Shown here piece after piece: positions 50,120-61,199 of a DNA stretch of 64,000 nucleotides (its first letter is position 1; each line of letters opens with the position of its first letter). The notes below the pieces were generated by a model that was given only the letters and a program-made list of their open reading frames with translations, had not been told where the DNA came from and did not search any database. The translations under genes were made by a program, and so were the position numbers. The stretch covers positions 1,984,001-2,048,000 of the forward strand of contig NC_133116.1 of assembly GCF_022965805.1 (NCBI RefSeq), in the 5' to 3' direction. The DNA is from Primulina eburnea (taxonomy: Eukaryota; Streptophyta; Magnoliopsida; Lamiales; Gesneriaceae).

Positions 50120-51400
50120 CACTAAAAAAAGTTACTCTTCAATAATTGGAAGCCTTAGATACATGATTAACTGTACTCAACCGAACATCTTTTTTGCGAT
50201 AAATAAGTTGAGTCGATTCAAAAGTAATCTTAATGATTTATCATTGGAAGATTTTGATAAGGGTGCTTAGATATTTAAGACACACCTTGGAATATAGTTT
50301 GTATTATACAAAATATCATGCAGTGTTAGATGGATATAATGATGCTGATTGGATTTCTGACATCAAATATTCAAAATACACTTGTGTCTATGTATTTAGC
50401 ATCGGTGGTAGCACAGTCTTTTGGAAGTCATCCAAACAAACTTGTATAGCTAGATCGATAATGAAATACGAATTTATATCGCTTAATAAAGTTGCGGAAG
50501 AAGCAGAGTGGCTTCACAAATTTCTAGAGGATATTCCATGTTGGACGAAACTAGTGTACACAATAATGATACATTGCAACAGTCAGTCGACAATTGCGAA
50601 AACTCAAAACATGTACAATGATAAGTTTTGATATATTTGTCAAAGACATAATACAATGGGATAATTGATCTCAAATAGAGTTATATTTGTTTATTTTGTT
50701 AAATCAAAAGATGATTTGGCGGTTCCGCTCACAAAAACATTAAATAGACATTAATTAGTATACAACTTGTCTAGATGAATGTGTTTATAACCTATAAAAT
50801 AAAGGTTTTATATTAGAAACTCAACCTTGTTGATTAGAGATTCCAAGATTTTGGTTTAATGAGACGACTAAATTATAAAAAAAATTGAGTTAACACTCAG
50901 GAATTTTTTCCTTTCTCATTTTTAGGACAACGAGTATTGACGCCTACCAATATAGTGATGTTAAGTATTGGAATTTTAATGGTTCCTTAGCTTGTTAAAA
51001 GAAGAGTAATGTATGATACTCTTAAAAATAAACCACATATGTAAGTGTGAAGATGATCCACCTCAACGATATACTTATGAAATCAAGAAGTGTTTCATGG
51101 CCAAAGCAGACATGATCAATAAAGAACCAAATGGAAATGGTAGTAAAGTTATCGTGTAGATATTATTGTCTGATTTTACATAAATCGTCAAGAAGTTCAA
51201 GACATCAAGTTCATTTCGTGTTCCAGTAAATCCAATAGTATTATACTAAAGAAGGTTAAATGCCAAAACCCTCTATCTTGATGTGATAATATTCCGTGTA
51301 TATTTTTTTTCGATATCACGTGCATTTATGTATTAATTTCATTATTGTGGAGAATTGTTGGAATGTTTTAAGACTTAATGAGTCAAAATTAAGCTAAATA
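50120..51400 (+). mobile_element. Ty1/copia retrotransposon 3' remnant (end of RT, RNase H, 3' UTR, start of LTR)
   Basis: A broken frame reads SSIIGSLRYMINCTQPNIFF and then, from 50233, [55 protein letters not shown], and [10 protein letters not shown], the copia RNase H order (D-ADW, then S-K-Q, then A-E). Further on, KSKDDLAVPLTKTLNRH is the usual copia pol end. Stops and shifts interrupt it. At about 51346-51361 GTGGAGAATTGTTGG looks like a polypurine tract followed by an LTR start (TGTTGG at 51356). The far LTR end and the 5' half of the element were not found. Confidence 0.75.
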
Positions 51401-51844
51401 ATGATCAGGCCCTAGGGAAGGCGCCCCAAAGTGGAGGCCTAAGCGCCTCCCCAATGTCATGTATTATTTTAGTGTAGCGGAGGAGACGCCTAAGAACCTC
51501 GCTCAGTGCCTTGGAATTTTCAAGGCCGTGAGGGAGGCGTCTAGGCATCTGACGCTACTGATGGACTAAAAGTTGCGAACTTTCATGATATTTTCTATCC
51601 AAATGGCGTCCCTTGACGTTCTTCATCAGACTTTTGGATGAAATGACACATCTTTGATGAAACAACATGTCTCTAATGATTGAAATATATTAATGCATAA
51701 TCAAATACAACTAAAAAACGATCATTAGATTAATAGATTTTCTACATATGTTGCATTCATTTTGCTTTCTCCTCTACTTATTTATTTTGAAAAAAAATAC
51801 GATTCATTTTCTGGTTATTCATCAACCTATATATCAAGCTTCTT

Positions 51845-52042
51845 TCAAATTTTGGCTGTCCTCCTGTTCAAGTTATGGAATCGATCAGCTGCCCAAACTT
51901 TGAGAAGGCTGCTGAATTGTGCAAGTTTTCTAGAAAGGCTCGAATTCTCGCTGGAACCTTCCCAAATCATTACACAGTCATTGATGTAGTGTGAGGCTGG
52001 GTGACGGATATTTTCTATTTTTTCACCCGCATAGATATCCAT
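51845..52042 (-). mobile_element. Possible LINE fragment (linker between endonuclease and RT)
   Basis: A 65-codon minus frame contains LSRKLAQFSSLLKVWAADRF followed by HNLNRRTAKI. It resembles the L..KL..L...LK.WN...FGN...R segment of plant LINE ORF2. Short and isolated, so uncertain. Confidence 0.35.
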
Positions 52043-52052
52043 GGTGCAACAG

Positions 52053-52094
52053 ATTTTATGAAATCCAACTTGGACCCTACCTCTTTATTCCATG
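52053..52094 (-). repeat. Inverted-repeat arm, right
   Basis: Reverse complement of the arm at 49511-49554. Confidence 0.7.
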
Positions 52095-53190
52095 ATGTAA
52101 CGTTTTTTGGACAACTTTTGTTTAAATCTTAAACGCATGTAGAAATTCACACTTCCAATTTGTAGAATGGATTTCGGTCTCAATTTTCTTCCAAAATGGC
52201 GTGATAAAGTGAAATGAAAACGTTTTCAACTAATACACTCAATATCTTTATGAATAATTGTCATGAAAATGATTTCATATATTATTGTTGTCGTTATTAA
52301 CTTTAATTTAAAAATGACGTCTTTCAGTTATAATTCTTTATAATTTAAGTATTGATATAATAATTACCATTATTATTAAATAAATTATTATCGGAAGTGC
52401 GGTGTATGGAAATGTGTGCACATTTGGTGATGAAAACATTTAGTAACGAAATGCGTATACTTGAGCCGATCGAGCGACATAATGTCAACTAGCGCAACCT
52501 ATTTTTTATAATTCATTTGATTTATATTTAAATGAGGATCAAAATATAATTATAAAAATAATGAGGGATTACATTATAATTTTGATAAATAAATTAAAAA
52601 ATAAATTGAAAAATAAAATAATTAAAAAATAACCTCAGTGAGATCAAATTGAACCTATAAACTAAACCTCAAGAAACAATGACTCTATCCGCTGAACTAC
52701 ATATAACTTACATTAAAATTTTAACATTTTATTAATATATATAATTATTAAAACAGATCATGACACCAAAATTAATTACTTTGAGTATATCAAATTTAAT
52801 AGAATAATAATATAGATGTTCATATGACCCTGAATCACACATTTAATATATAACTCAAATTTCCAATTCAATAATAATTATAATAATAAATTCGATACTA
52901 ATTCATAAAATAATTCAAGCGACACCATGATCGGAATGGTTTTCGAGCATATTTCTTCCATTGCCGGAGATGATCGGAGGTTAAAGAGAGGAGTTTTTGG
53001 AATTATAAAAATGTTTCATTAACGTATCGAAAAATAAGTTATTTTAGGGAGTTTTAAATTTAATTTTAACTAATTGTATACATGACAATAGGAATTTGTT
53101 TTTTTTTTAAAAAAAATAGAATAAAATCTGTGTGACTTTGTTTTCAATCACTATCTATCATGACGTCATTGACAAATGATAATATTAATT
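52095..53190. other. AT-rich intergenic DNA
   Basis: No gene or clear element recognised. Confidence 0.4.
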
Positions 53191-53275
53191 GGGCAACTTA
53201 GGTTTCAGTACTTAAAGTTTTTCAATTTTTGTTTTAGTACCCAACTTCTCAAAATACCCTTTATGCTTTAATTTA
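53191..53275 (+). repeat. Host repeat flanking the pararetrovirus, left copy
   Basis: Contains TTAATTGGGCAACTTAGG, TTTCAGTAC and GTTTTAGTACCC. A diverged copy lies in the opposite orientation at 61270-61343, on the other side of the viral element. Confidence 0.45.
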
Positions 53276-53520
53276 AATAATTGATTTTTTCTTTTAAAAT
53301 TTAACGGCCCATCATGCTTCCGTAAAATAAATTAAACCTTATACCTCTTTGACCGGAGTGCCACCGGGTTATATCCACCGTATTTTACAGACTGCTCCTC
53401 ACAGCCTAACCACGCGATCGCAATCGATGGTTACCGACGCAGATTCCTTCAGCAGCACTTGACACAACTCTAATTCGTTTCCTACCTTAGAGTGTATAGT
53501 ATAAAATAAAATTTTGAAAA
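53276..53520. other. Junction region left of the viral element
   Basis: GC-richer sequence around 53380-53470. A short plus-strand ATG frame (MVTDADSFSST, stop) starts near 53426. The exact virus-host boundary could not be placed; part of this may be viral leader. Confidence 0.3.
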
Positions 53521-53554
53521 TAATACATGAGAGGGGCTAGAGCAAAAGATCTCT

Positions 53555-53560
53555 TTTATT
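53555..53560 (-). terminator. Viral poly(A) signal
   Basis: Minus strand AATAAA (in TTTGAATAAAAGAGATC), about 180 nt downstream of the pregenomic TATA box. Caulimovirids have their poly(A) signal shortly after the promoter, giving a terminally redundant RNA. A second AATAAA lies about 20 nt upstream. Confidence 0.55.
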
Positions 53561-53736
53561 CAAACACAAGCATTTATTTATTACATAGTAACCTCCTGTA
53601 GAGGAGGAGAAACTTGTTTAGCTACTTATCGTAGCTGAACTCGTAACACTCATAAATCTTGAAAAGAAAATATTACAACCTTGTATGAAAGAAATGGAGA
53701 AAATATTTGATGATCTTCACTTCCTTCTTCCTGCCT

Positions 53737-53744
53737 TATTTATA
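53737..53744 (-). promoter_or_regulatory. 35S-like pregenomic RNA promoter TATA box
   Basis: Minus strand TATAAATA in CCTTCTATAAATAAGGCAGG, after the last viral ORF and before the poly(A) signal, the position of the single strong promoter in caulimovirids. Confidence 0.65.
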
Positions 53745-53792
53745 GAAGGCTCCTTCGGATTTGAACTTCGGATTTCAAATCTTCATAAGCCT

Positions 53793-54035
53793 TTACAGCT
53801 TGCATTGGAGACCATTTGGTGGTTGAGGGGTCCCTGTCTTTATTAATCTTGACATCAACTTCTCATCCTCTTTTATTTCTTTCAGATACCATTGACGATG
53901 AGTTTCCAATATATCGGCAGTAATTTCATCCTTTTTATATTCTTGGAAATGATTTACTAACCATTTAAGGGCTTCTGCCTCTTTTCTCTTGTATGTTAAT
54001 CTTCTTTTCAAAACTTTCAAATATACCCTGTACAT
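53793..54035 (-). CDS. Small 3' ORF of the viral element, unknown
   Basis: 80 codons, Lys/Glu-rich (for example EAEALKWLVNHFQEYKKDEI), likely helical, ending in the promoter region. I know no family for it. It could be a real accessory ORF, a relic of the preceding ORF, or chance. No start context or overlap supports translation. Confidence 0.35.
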   Translation of the reverse strand: MYRVYLKVLKRRLTYKRKEAEALKWLVNHFQEYKKDEITADILETHRQWYLKEIKEDEKLMSRLIKTGTPQPPNGLQCKL

Positions 54036-54274
54036 TTTTAAGTTTTGATTCTGGTGTGTTAACTGGTTTCCATTCTATCTTTATTTATAGATGAATTTTC
54101 GGGACCAGTTATTTTACTTTTTATTCATTGGATTCCTTTTGTGGTATCCAATGTGTCCTCCACCATCTATTATTGGTGGTTCCTTTGTCCTTTACCACTA
54201 ATTAGTGGTTGTCTTGTTTCTACCACTCACATAGTAGTGGTCCTGCTTTTGTAATGGAGGGTCACATGTCCCCT

Positions 54275-55621
54275 TTAATTTTGTCGAGGAATCTTCGGTT
54301 TTTTGTATCCTCGAGGAAAATGTGCATGTGGTCCTTCCCCACTTGTGCTTGTGTCGGTAAATTTTTTCCGATCAGATCTCGGCTTGAATCCTTTACCGAA
54401 TTCTGGCTCCTTCTGGTTCTGGCATTCCAGGCAGATGTTTTCTGACCATCTTCCTATGTGTGCCATGTTACAGAATTTTCGGCGAGTCTCTTTACTAGCC
54501 GGCAGCTTGCTGTTCCACAAAAGATTTCTCTTTTTCTCAAATAAATCTTCTGCAAAACTTGTAGTTTTTCCTGTCATGGTATTTAACAGGAATGATCCGT
54601 TCACTGAATGATTGTAGAATTTGAACGGAAACTTGACTTTATCCATCTCAGTGAGACAGACCCAAATACCCCAAGCTCTTCTGGTAGAAATGTCATCTTC
54701 AGTAATTGAAGACACTAGGGGTGTTTCTTCTGTCGGAGGGTCCTTGATAAATTTCTGGACATTCGAATCTGGCCTCATTAGCTTGATGAAATGGAAGGCT
54801 TCGTGAGAACCTTTTCCTGCTGGTTCTGGTGCTACACTAAAGAAGTATAGCTCCAGAACATCTCCCCTGGACAAATAATCATTGTTTGCCCAAGTCTCGT
54901 GAACAGCTTCCTGGATCCATTTTGGTAGACCTGAAATTTCTGGAAAGCTGGGTGATGTAGTATAAACTGAGGCAAGAGCCCCAAATTCATACCATGCTTT
55001 AACTTCCTTTGGATATGAATTTTGTTTCATCCATACCCTTGGATATTTTCCTGAAACATCAACCCTGTTTGTAGCTGGGTTAATGCCAATTCGTATTTTT
55101 AATTTCTCCCAATTCTGCTGATAAACCTGAAATGGAGAAATTACACTTTCATTAGTATCAACCTTAGTTTTGCCTTTGTCAATACGAGGCCTAAGGTTAA
55201 TCTCTCCCTCTTCAATCCCCTATGTGAAGGGTTGACTTGAAGACTCAAGATAAGGATCAGGAGTCTCAATTTTTGTTTTGGCCGACTCATCTGATGATAA
55301 TCCCGACTTAACACTTGTGTAAGGGGTATTTGAATCCCCCGCTACAGGTATAGAGTCCTGTACTCGAAAACTCTCCATTTGGGAAACCAATGGCTTCTCA
55401 ATGCCCTGGAGGATAGGCCGTTGTGTTACAGACCATAACTGAGTATATGCCTGTAAGCATCCTGTAATGCGATCAGAGACAATTCTCTTATCTGCTTGTT
55501 GTAGTCTTCTCGCAATTTCTGCGTTTAAGACCAGCCTGTTGAATTCGTTTTGAAGCATTTCAAGGTATTCCCTCAAATGCCTCTGCATCTTGATAATAGC
55601 ATCTATGTCAATGCTGTCCAT
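54275..55621 (-). pseudogene. Viral terminal ORF in the transactivator position, one in-frame stop
   Basis: A single frame of about 449 codons, interrupted only by a TAG at 55220-55222. The part before it (from ATG 55621, MDSIDIDAIIKMQRHLREYL) is helical with EIARRLQQADKRI. After the stop the same frame continues through VYQQNWEKLKIRIGINPAT and PRVWMKQNSYPKEVKAWYEF to AWGIWVCLTEMDKVKFPFKF, ending in a Lys/Arg/Gly-rich tail. By position (last large ORF, its start overlapping the RNase H end) it corresponds to the inclusion-body/transactivator ORF of caulimovirids, but I cannot see a viroplasmin domain, so function is inferred from position only. CxxC pairs near the C-terminus (ICLEC) are notable. 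Confidence 0.6.
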
Positions 55622-55666
55622 CTCTTGTTAAAAAATCTGCAAGAATATTTTCATGAGATTTTATTA

Positions 55667-57262
55667 TCATAATATCAAAAATATAATTTTACATAAAGCT
55701 TGCCATCGTAGTAATCTAGCATTCTCGGGTTTAGACTCAATTTTATTCCTTAAAAAGGCTTTAACTTGTGTGTTATCAACTTTCAAAGTGAATTTCTTTG
55801 CAAGTAGAAATAACGGCCATTTTTCAAAGGCCCTTTTTACTGCATAAAATTCTTTTTCGTTGATATGCCATCTTATGGCTTCCGCTTCTGAGAATAACCC
55901 ACTACAATATCTGTATGGTTGTTCTTCATCTGGGGTGAGCTTAGTAAGAACTGCTGCCCACCAATGATCACTGGCATCAGTATATAATACCAGATCATCT
56001 TCATCTTGAGGAATTGCCATTTTCGGAAGATTCTTGCAAACCTCCTTTAAATGGATAAGTCCTTTTGTGTGTTCGTCTGTCCATATAAATCTAGCATCTT
56101 TCTTCAATAATGGACTGAACACCTTCCTGTGTTTTGCTAGGTTTTTGATAAATATCCCAGCAAAATTAACAACTCCTAAGAAACTTTGAAGTTGTTTCTT
56201 GTCTTTAAGTTTTTCTGGAAAATTCTGCACCTTTTCCACTATGTGTTCTTGCAGAATTATTCCTGACTCATCGATTTCAATTCCGAGGAATTCGATCTTC
56301 CTTGTAGCAATGACTGCTTTCTTTTCTGATAAAACCAGTCCTTCTTTTTTGCAAACATCAGAGAAAATCTCCAAATGTTTAACGTGTTCATTCATATCTT
56401 TAGATGCTATTAAAACATCATCAATATAAACAAACATAAACTTAAAATAATCTTTAAAAAGATTATCCATCTTTCTTTGAAATATCTGTGGTGAATTAGC
56501 CAATCCCATTGGTAATACCTCCCAGATATAATGTCCTTGAGGTGTGGAGAAAGCTGTGAATTTCTTGCTTTCTTCCTGCATCCGAATCTGATAGAATCCG
56601 GACTTGCAGTCAAATTTAGAGATTATCTTGGCGTTGCGTATGCAACTAATCAAGTGTTCTCTACTAGGTATAAAATACCCATCAAACTCCAGAATTTTAT
56701 TAATTTCTTGATAATTAATAACTAATCTGGGTTTACCTCGTTTAATCTCACCATGATTTCTTACCAGAAAACCTGGACTGCTATATGGTGATATACCTGC
56801 TTTGATCAAACCAAGGTTCAAATGTTCCTTGATTATTATCTGCATATCCCTTTGATCAATGATGTTCATTGGGATGGGTTTGCAACGGACAAATTCATAC
56901 TCTTTGCCTTCCTTGATCTTAAGGCAAGCTCTGAGTTGATTTCTGTCCCACCATGCCAAGGGATCTTCATTGTAATTTTCTTTGATCCTCTTCTTGACAT
57001 CTTCCAATGATACCTTAGATTCGAACTCTACTTCATTTGTTTGTAGAGTTATCTTAAGGCATTCTATATCTTCTGGTTGGAGTTTTTTATCAGCTCTCAA
57101 CTGGAGCATTGTTTCTCCAAACCGTCTAGAATCCTTCATTTTTGGGTTCAGAAGTTTTCCTGAATCACCACGCTTGCTGCGAAACTGGATCGGCAATTTT
57201 CTGTAAAATGCTTCTCGAAGTCTCTGGACTATGATTTTGTGATCACATGGTGTTGTGAACAC
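55667..57262 (-). pseudogene. Viral reverse transcriptase-RNase H, frame broken at both ends
   Basis: 531 codons. RT blocks: KPRLVINYQEINK (about 178), SKFDCKSGFYQIRM, TAFSTPQGHYIWEVLPMGL, FVYIDDVLIAS (catalytic YIDD about 279-282) and KIEFLGIEID. RNase H: LYTDASDHWW (about 426-435), HINEKEFYAV and LKVDNTQVKAF. It synthesises viral DNA from pregenomic RNA in the family. The frame here has no ATG of its own; in related viruses it is continuous with the protease, from which it is separated by two frame changes. At the 3' end it hits stops after RWQALC, while the rest of the RNase H (IIKSHENILADFLTRDG) continues in another frame to about 55610, overlapping the start of the next ORF. All catalytic residues are present. 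Confidence 0.9.
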
Positions 57263-57343
57263 TAATCTTCTAGTCTCATTTCTTGTGTATAGGATTTGAA
57301 CATTTGTAGGAAATTGTTTCTTAACAATATGTCAGCTCCTGTA

Positions 57344-57631
57344 TCATGAAAATAAATTGGTGGTGTTTTTACCTTGTACCAAGGTGTTTGTCCCGCACCG
57401 CCTAATCATAATTTCAGTCATCTTAATCCCTTTACATAGGATTAAGATTCTCCTGGAAAAGTCTCTTCCAGCAATCTTGGGTAACTCTTCTTCCAAATTA
57501 CTTGGAAAAACTCCTCGTTTTGCTGTACATATTCCAGCACCTGAATCAATATAAGCAGCAAAATATTCTGCCTTATATTGTTCATACAACATTCCTACTG
57601 GAATGTATATGGAGAATGGACTTGTGGTCAT
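57344..57631 (-). pseudogene. Viral aspartic protease, N-terminal part; frame change before its end
   Basis: Starts at ATG 57631, overlapping the movement-protein stop in an ATGA. The active site is AAYIDSGAGICTA (DSG in place of the usual DTG). The frame ends at 57344. The expected downstream strand IYFHDTGADILL followed by a NNFLQ-type block is present in a different frame at about 57290-57365, and the RT frame is a third, so the region has two frame changes. The enzyme would process the viral polyprotein. Confidence 0.78.
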
Positions 57632-58863
57632 TGGATTTTCCACATCTTATCCTCTGCCATAAACTCCATTCCATTCTCTAGACGCTTCCAAGGTTTGTGT
57701 TCCTCAAGAAACTCTAGTCCAAGAATCAGTCGATCTGATTCTTTCCCTGGAATCCCTTGGATATGGACTTCCAATTCTCCGATATTAATCAGTCCTTGGT
57801 AAGTTCCTATCGTAGGTTGTTCCAAATAGTATATGGTATTACAAGGAAATTGATTCCTTTGTTTTGTAATATCAAATACTATTTCTATTTCCTTCCAACC
57901 TTCTGGGCATCTAAGTTTTCCTATTGTAGAAAAACTTTTTGGCTCCTGTTGGGTTTCTATGACAGGTGTTTTTCCCCACCTGTAACTTGTAATTCTATCT
58001 CCTTGAAAAGATAGTCTTCTCGATTCCAATCTAAGACTTTGATTCCTTTGTAGAATCGGTTTGTCTTGGATCTGGATATCTGTTTCCTGTATTAAAGGAA
58101 ACTCGACTCTTTCTGGATAAATCGCCTGAGCAACTTTTCCAAATATCTCAGGGATTTCAATAAACTCATTTCTAATAAACAGTTCAGAATGATGTGTATT
58201 AGATAGAGCATATGAAATTTGATAGGTAATAGAATATGGCCTATTACCTTCTTTCATCAGCCTTTTTTCCTTGAAGTTTTGATGCAATGTCAAGGCTCGG
58301 CTGAAATCTCGATCTGCCAGGTTGTAGGCTATCCTTGGATAGATTACTCCTACAATCTTTCCTGCACAGAGATTTCCTGAGATTGTTCCCAGTACTGAAT
58401 CTTGTAGATTCCCCATTCTTTTATCGCATATAGCAATATCAATTGGTGAATCTATTCCTTCTTTGAAAGTAGCCTTTATCATAATCTGGATTGCTCCGAT
58501 ATGAATCCAGGACATAGTCCTTGCTACTTCTATCTTTAGTTTTTGTAATTCCTCCTTAATTTCTTTGGAAGGAATTAACTGCATCTCCATTCTATTTCCT
58601 GTAAGTTCCATTGGGATTGCCATTTCCCTTCTAGAAACTTTATAGATTAGATGATGCTTTCTGTTTCTTAGGCCAAGACTTCCTAAAAACTTTTCTACCT
58701 GTCCTGCGGAGAAACCTTGATATCTCTGTAGACTTGGATTTTCTCTCATGATTCTTTGAACCATGTTATGAGATATAGTTGTCTGGCTGAAAAACCCAGA
58801 CAAATCTTCATGTGTTTCGTGTCGAAACACCTCGTCTTCAGTCAGATTCCGATTCTGTTCCAT
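57628..58863 (-). CDS. Viral movement protein (30K superfamily)
   Basis: 411 codons from ATG 58863. The caulimovirid movement core lies at about residues 118-235: SWIHIGAIQIMIKATF, EGIDSPIDIAICDKRM, VLGTISGNLCAGKI, then RPYSITYQISYAL. The protein forms tubules at plasmodesmata. The N-terminal 110 residues and the C-terminal 150 are specific to this element. It overlaps the capsid ORF by 26 nt in another frame, and its stop overlaps the protease start. The frame is uninterrupted. Confidence 0.85.
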   Translation of the reverse strand: MEQNRNLTEDEVFRHETHEDLSGFFSQTTISHNMVQRIMRENPSLQRYQGFSAGQVEKFLGSLGLRNRKHHLIYKVSRREMAIPMELTGNRMEMQLIPSKEIKEELQKLKIEVARTMSWIHIGAIQIMIKATFKEGIDSPIDIAICDKRMGNLQDSVLGTISGNLCAGKIVGVIYPRIAYNLADRDFSRALTLHQNFKEKRLMKEGNRPYSITYQISYALSNTHHSELFIRNEFIEIPEIFGKVAQAIYPERVEFPLIQETDIQIQDKPILQRNQSLRLESRRLSFQGDRITSYRWGKTPVIETQQEPKSFSTIGKLRCPEGWKEIEIVFDITKQRNQFPCNTIYYLEQPTIGTYQGLINIGELEVHIQGIPGKESDRLILGLEFLEEHKPWKRLENGMEFMAEDKMWKIQ

Positions 58864-60280
58864 CAGATTCTTCCTGACTTAAGACTTCTTCTTCTTCATA
58901 TATACTTTCATCTGAGGCGATGTCCTCAAATCGGTATACTTGAATAAGATCTTGGTAATAAACTGCTTCTTCAATATCCGGGGTAGGATCAAAGCGTTTA
59001 ATATCTCTGTTTTCATTTTCTGGACAGTTGGTCGAAATATGACCTCTTGCTCCGCATGTCCAGCAATTACAATCCTTGAAACTTTCATTGGCTCTAGTAT
59101 GAGCTCTTCTGAAAGTTTTCTTTGTAGGTGTTCTTCCTGTGCTTCGAGATGAACTCGATGCTTGGGATGATATCCTACTTCTCGATGGTCCGCTTCTTTG
59201 TCCAGATTTATAAGATTTGGCTTTCTGTCTAGACCATACGGTTCTTGGTTTCCAAGAACTTCTCCCACTTCGTGCATAAGGATGAGTCCTAAAGCTTTTC
59301 CTTTTATGCTTCTGTGGTTTACTTCCAATAATTGTTGGAAGATCATTTTCTTTACAACACAAAGGAGTTCTTTTGTTGATACCCCTTAAGCGTTTGTAAT
59401 TCTTTTGTAATGCTGCCATATGGCACCATTCTGCCAGTTTTCCTTTAAGGAAAGAGGCTCTTCTTGCCAACGTATCTGGATTACCAGGTACGTATTCCCT
59501 TATGAGCATTTCTCTCCAAGGGCTCGGCATTTTTGCGAAGAAAAGCTGCATAGCTATATCTTCTTCGACTCCTGAATTCCATCTGTATTTAGTGAATAAC
59601 ATAATGTATTCATCCACCAAACATATGTCATGTAATTCAAGACTATACAGAGCTTGAGTGTATTTCTTCTTCTTCTCTGTATCTTGACTGTTGAAATAGT
59701 CTACCCCTATAAAGTGTGCTTTAAATAGGGTAGCCATTTTTCCCGCGATCTCACTAAGAGATTCTCCAACTAGGACTGACTCTTTCATGTCTGATGAAGT
59801 CATGTCCCAAGCAATTTTCACTGATCCCATAAGACTCATTTCCAAAAGTTTAATGAATCCTTCTTTGTTGAGATCAAGTGTTCCTGCTGCAATTCTCATA
59901 GCAGATGTCCAATCGTCTATGAGATCTTCTCTGTTTTTGAATTCTAATACATCAAGGTTAAGCATAACCCCGTAAGGATGTATAGGATCTAAAACAGTTT
60001 TCCCATAGGGTGTTTGGTGCAAAGGAATTTGAGTTCTCCTTGCCCTTGTTCCCGCCGGGTGTGATCCTCCACCAGTATGGAAATCAGTCTGAGATTCTCT
60101 CATATTTACATTATGAGATCCCATACTTTCCCTTAGTGGTTCCTGAGAAGATGACCAGGTTATTGCAGGTGGTGTTTCACCTACTGCTGTGTTCGTCTTT
60201 AGATCTACTACTTTGAGATTGGCGAAAGATTCCGCAAGCTCTTGTAGATCCTCCAAACCAATCCTTTCTAAAGTTGTCAT
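58838..60280 (-). CDS. Viral capsid protein (zinc-knuckle)
   Basis: 480 codons, open. A central conserved capsid region with PSPWREMLIREYVPGNP and WCHMAALQKNYKRL is followed by a basic Arg/Ser/Lys-rich nucleic-acid-binding stretch (about 320-400), a zinc knuckle CNCWTCGARGHISTNCP (about 404-420; the CxCx2Cx4Hx4C form typical of caulimovirid capsids), and an acidic C-terminus ending in Glu/Ser/Asp runs. The start MTTLERIGLEDLQELAESF lies 58 nt after the preceding small ORF. In its family the N- and C-termini are acidic and trimmed by the protease. Confidence 0.85.
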   Translation of the reverse strand: MTTLERIGLEDLQELAESFANLKVVDLKTNTAVGETPPAITWSSSQEPLRESMGSHNVNMRESQTDFHTGGGSHPAGTRARRTQIPLHQTPYGKTVLDPIHPYGVMLNLDVLEFKNREDLIDDWTSAMRIAAGTLDLNKEGFIKLLEMSLMGSVKIAWDMTSSDMKESVLVGESLSEIAGKMATLFKAHFIGVDYFNSQDTEKKKKYTQALYSLELHDICLVDEYIMLFTKYRWNSGVEEDIAMQLFFAKMPSPWREMLIREYVPGNPDTLARRASFLKGKLAEWCHMAALQKNYKRLRGINKRTPLCCKENDLPTIIGSKPQKHKRKSFRTHPYARSGRSSWKPRTVWSRQKAKSYKSGQRSGPSRSRISSQASSSSRSTGRTPTKKTFRRAHTRANESFKDCNCWTCGARGHISTNCPENENRDIKRFDPTPDIEEAVYYQDLIQVYRFEDIASDESIYEEEEVLSQEESDGTESESD

Positions 60281-60338
60281 CAGATGAATTTCTTTTCTGA
60301 GACAGATTTGATTAGATTGATCATCTTTTCTTCTTCAG

Positions 60339-60650
60339 TTAAAGGTTTTGACACCACTCTGGCCTTTCCTTGTTGATGTAACAAAGGTTCAGTACCAAAG
60401 ATGGTGGTAACCAACCTCCTGAATTTCTTCTACTAGAACTTGGTTGTTGTTCTAGTTTCTGAATTCTTGTTTGAATATCCTTTATTAATCCCAGAATTTC
60501 TTCTTGAGTCTCAAGGATCTTCTCAACTCGTTGTGGTACAAAATACAGCATGTTGCCATAATTTTGGACTGTCTTTTGAATTTCTCTAAGATCTAAAGAG
60601 AGCTTAGAGGAGTCTGGAACTATCTCCAGAAACTTATTATTTTGTATCAT
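60339..60650 (-). CDS. Small coiled-coil viral ORF upstream of capsid (virion-associated-like?)
   Basis: 103 codons from ATG 60650. It has heptad-like spacing in VEKILETQEEILGLIKDIQT and RIQKLEQQ, then a Ser/Arg stretch and a Pro/Trp-containing tail (GGWLPPSLV). A coiled coil plus a basic, proline-containing C-terminus recalls the virion-associated protein (CaMV ORF III type), but no direct motif proves it. Confidence 0.5.
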   Translation of the reverse strand: MIQNNKFLEIVPDSSKLSLDLREIQKTVQNYGNMLYFVPQRVEKILETQEEILGLIKDIQTRIQKLEQQPSSSRRNSGGWLPPSLVLNLCYINKERPEWCQNL

Positions 60651-61199
60651 AAGTTTACCTGAGATTTTACCTAAGGGTGCAGTAGCTTCCCTTCGTAAAT
60701 CTGCTGTTTATACAGATCCATCGTTCTCTGAAGAATTTCTTCTGAGTAGATTTTGAAGTATGTTTTTACGGTTCTTTAGACCTTAGTAAACGCATACCTT
60801 TTGTGCTGAGTTCAGTGAAGCATGTACTTCGCTGTAATTCTTGCTCTATTGAATTATTTCTAGCGAAATAAGTTCAATTTCGAACTGGATGGTAGTTCCT
60901 GGCATATTTAACAGATCAATGAAGATCTGGTCTTTTTGGCCTGTAAGAGTCTACCTTTTGTGTATGCAACGTTTTGCAAACACTGCTTTCTTTTATCAGG
61001 GGATGAGTTTCCTCTGTTCTCCCGTTTCTGATCTCTAACAATAGTTAGATAAACTTGTGTATATTCCAAAATATTGGAATAGTTCTTGTAAATTATTGTT
61101 CTCGAACTAAAGTTCGGATTCATAATTTTCGAAATTCTCCTTCTCGTACATTTAGTTGCTAGTAATAATAAAATTTGTGTTTGAAATAAATCAACCTTC

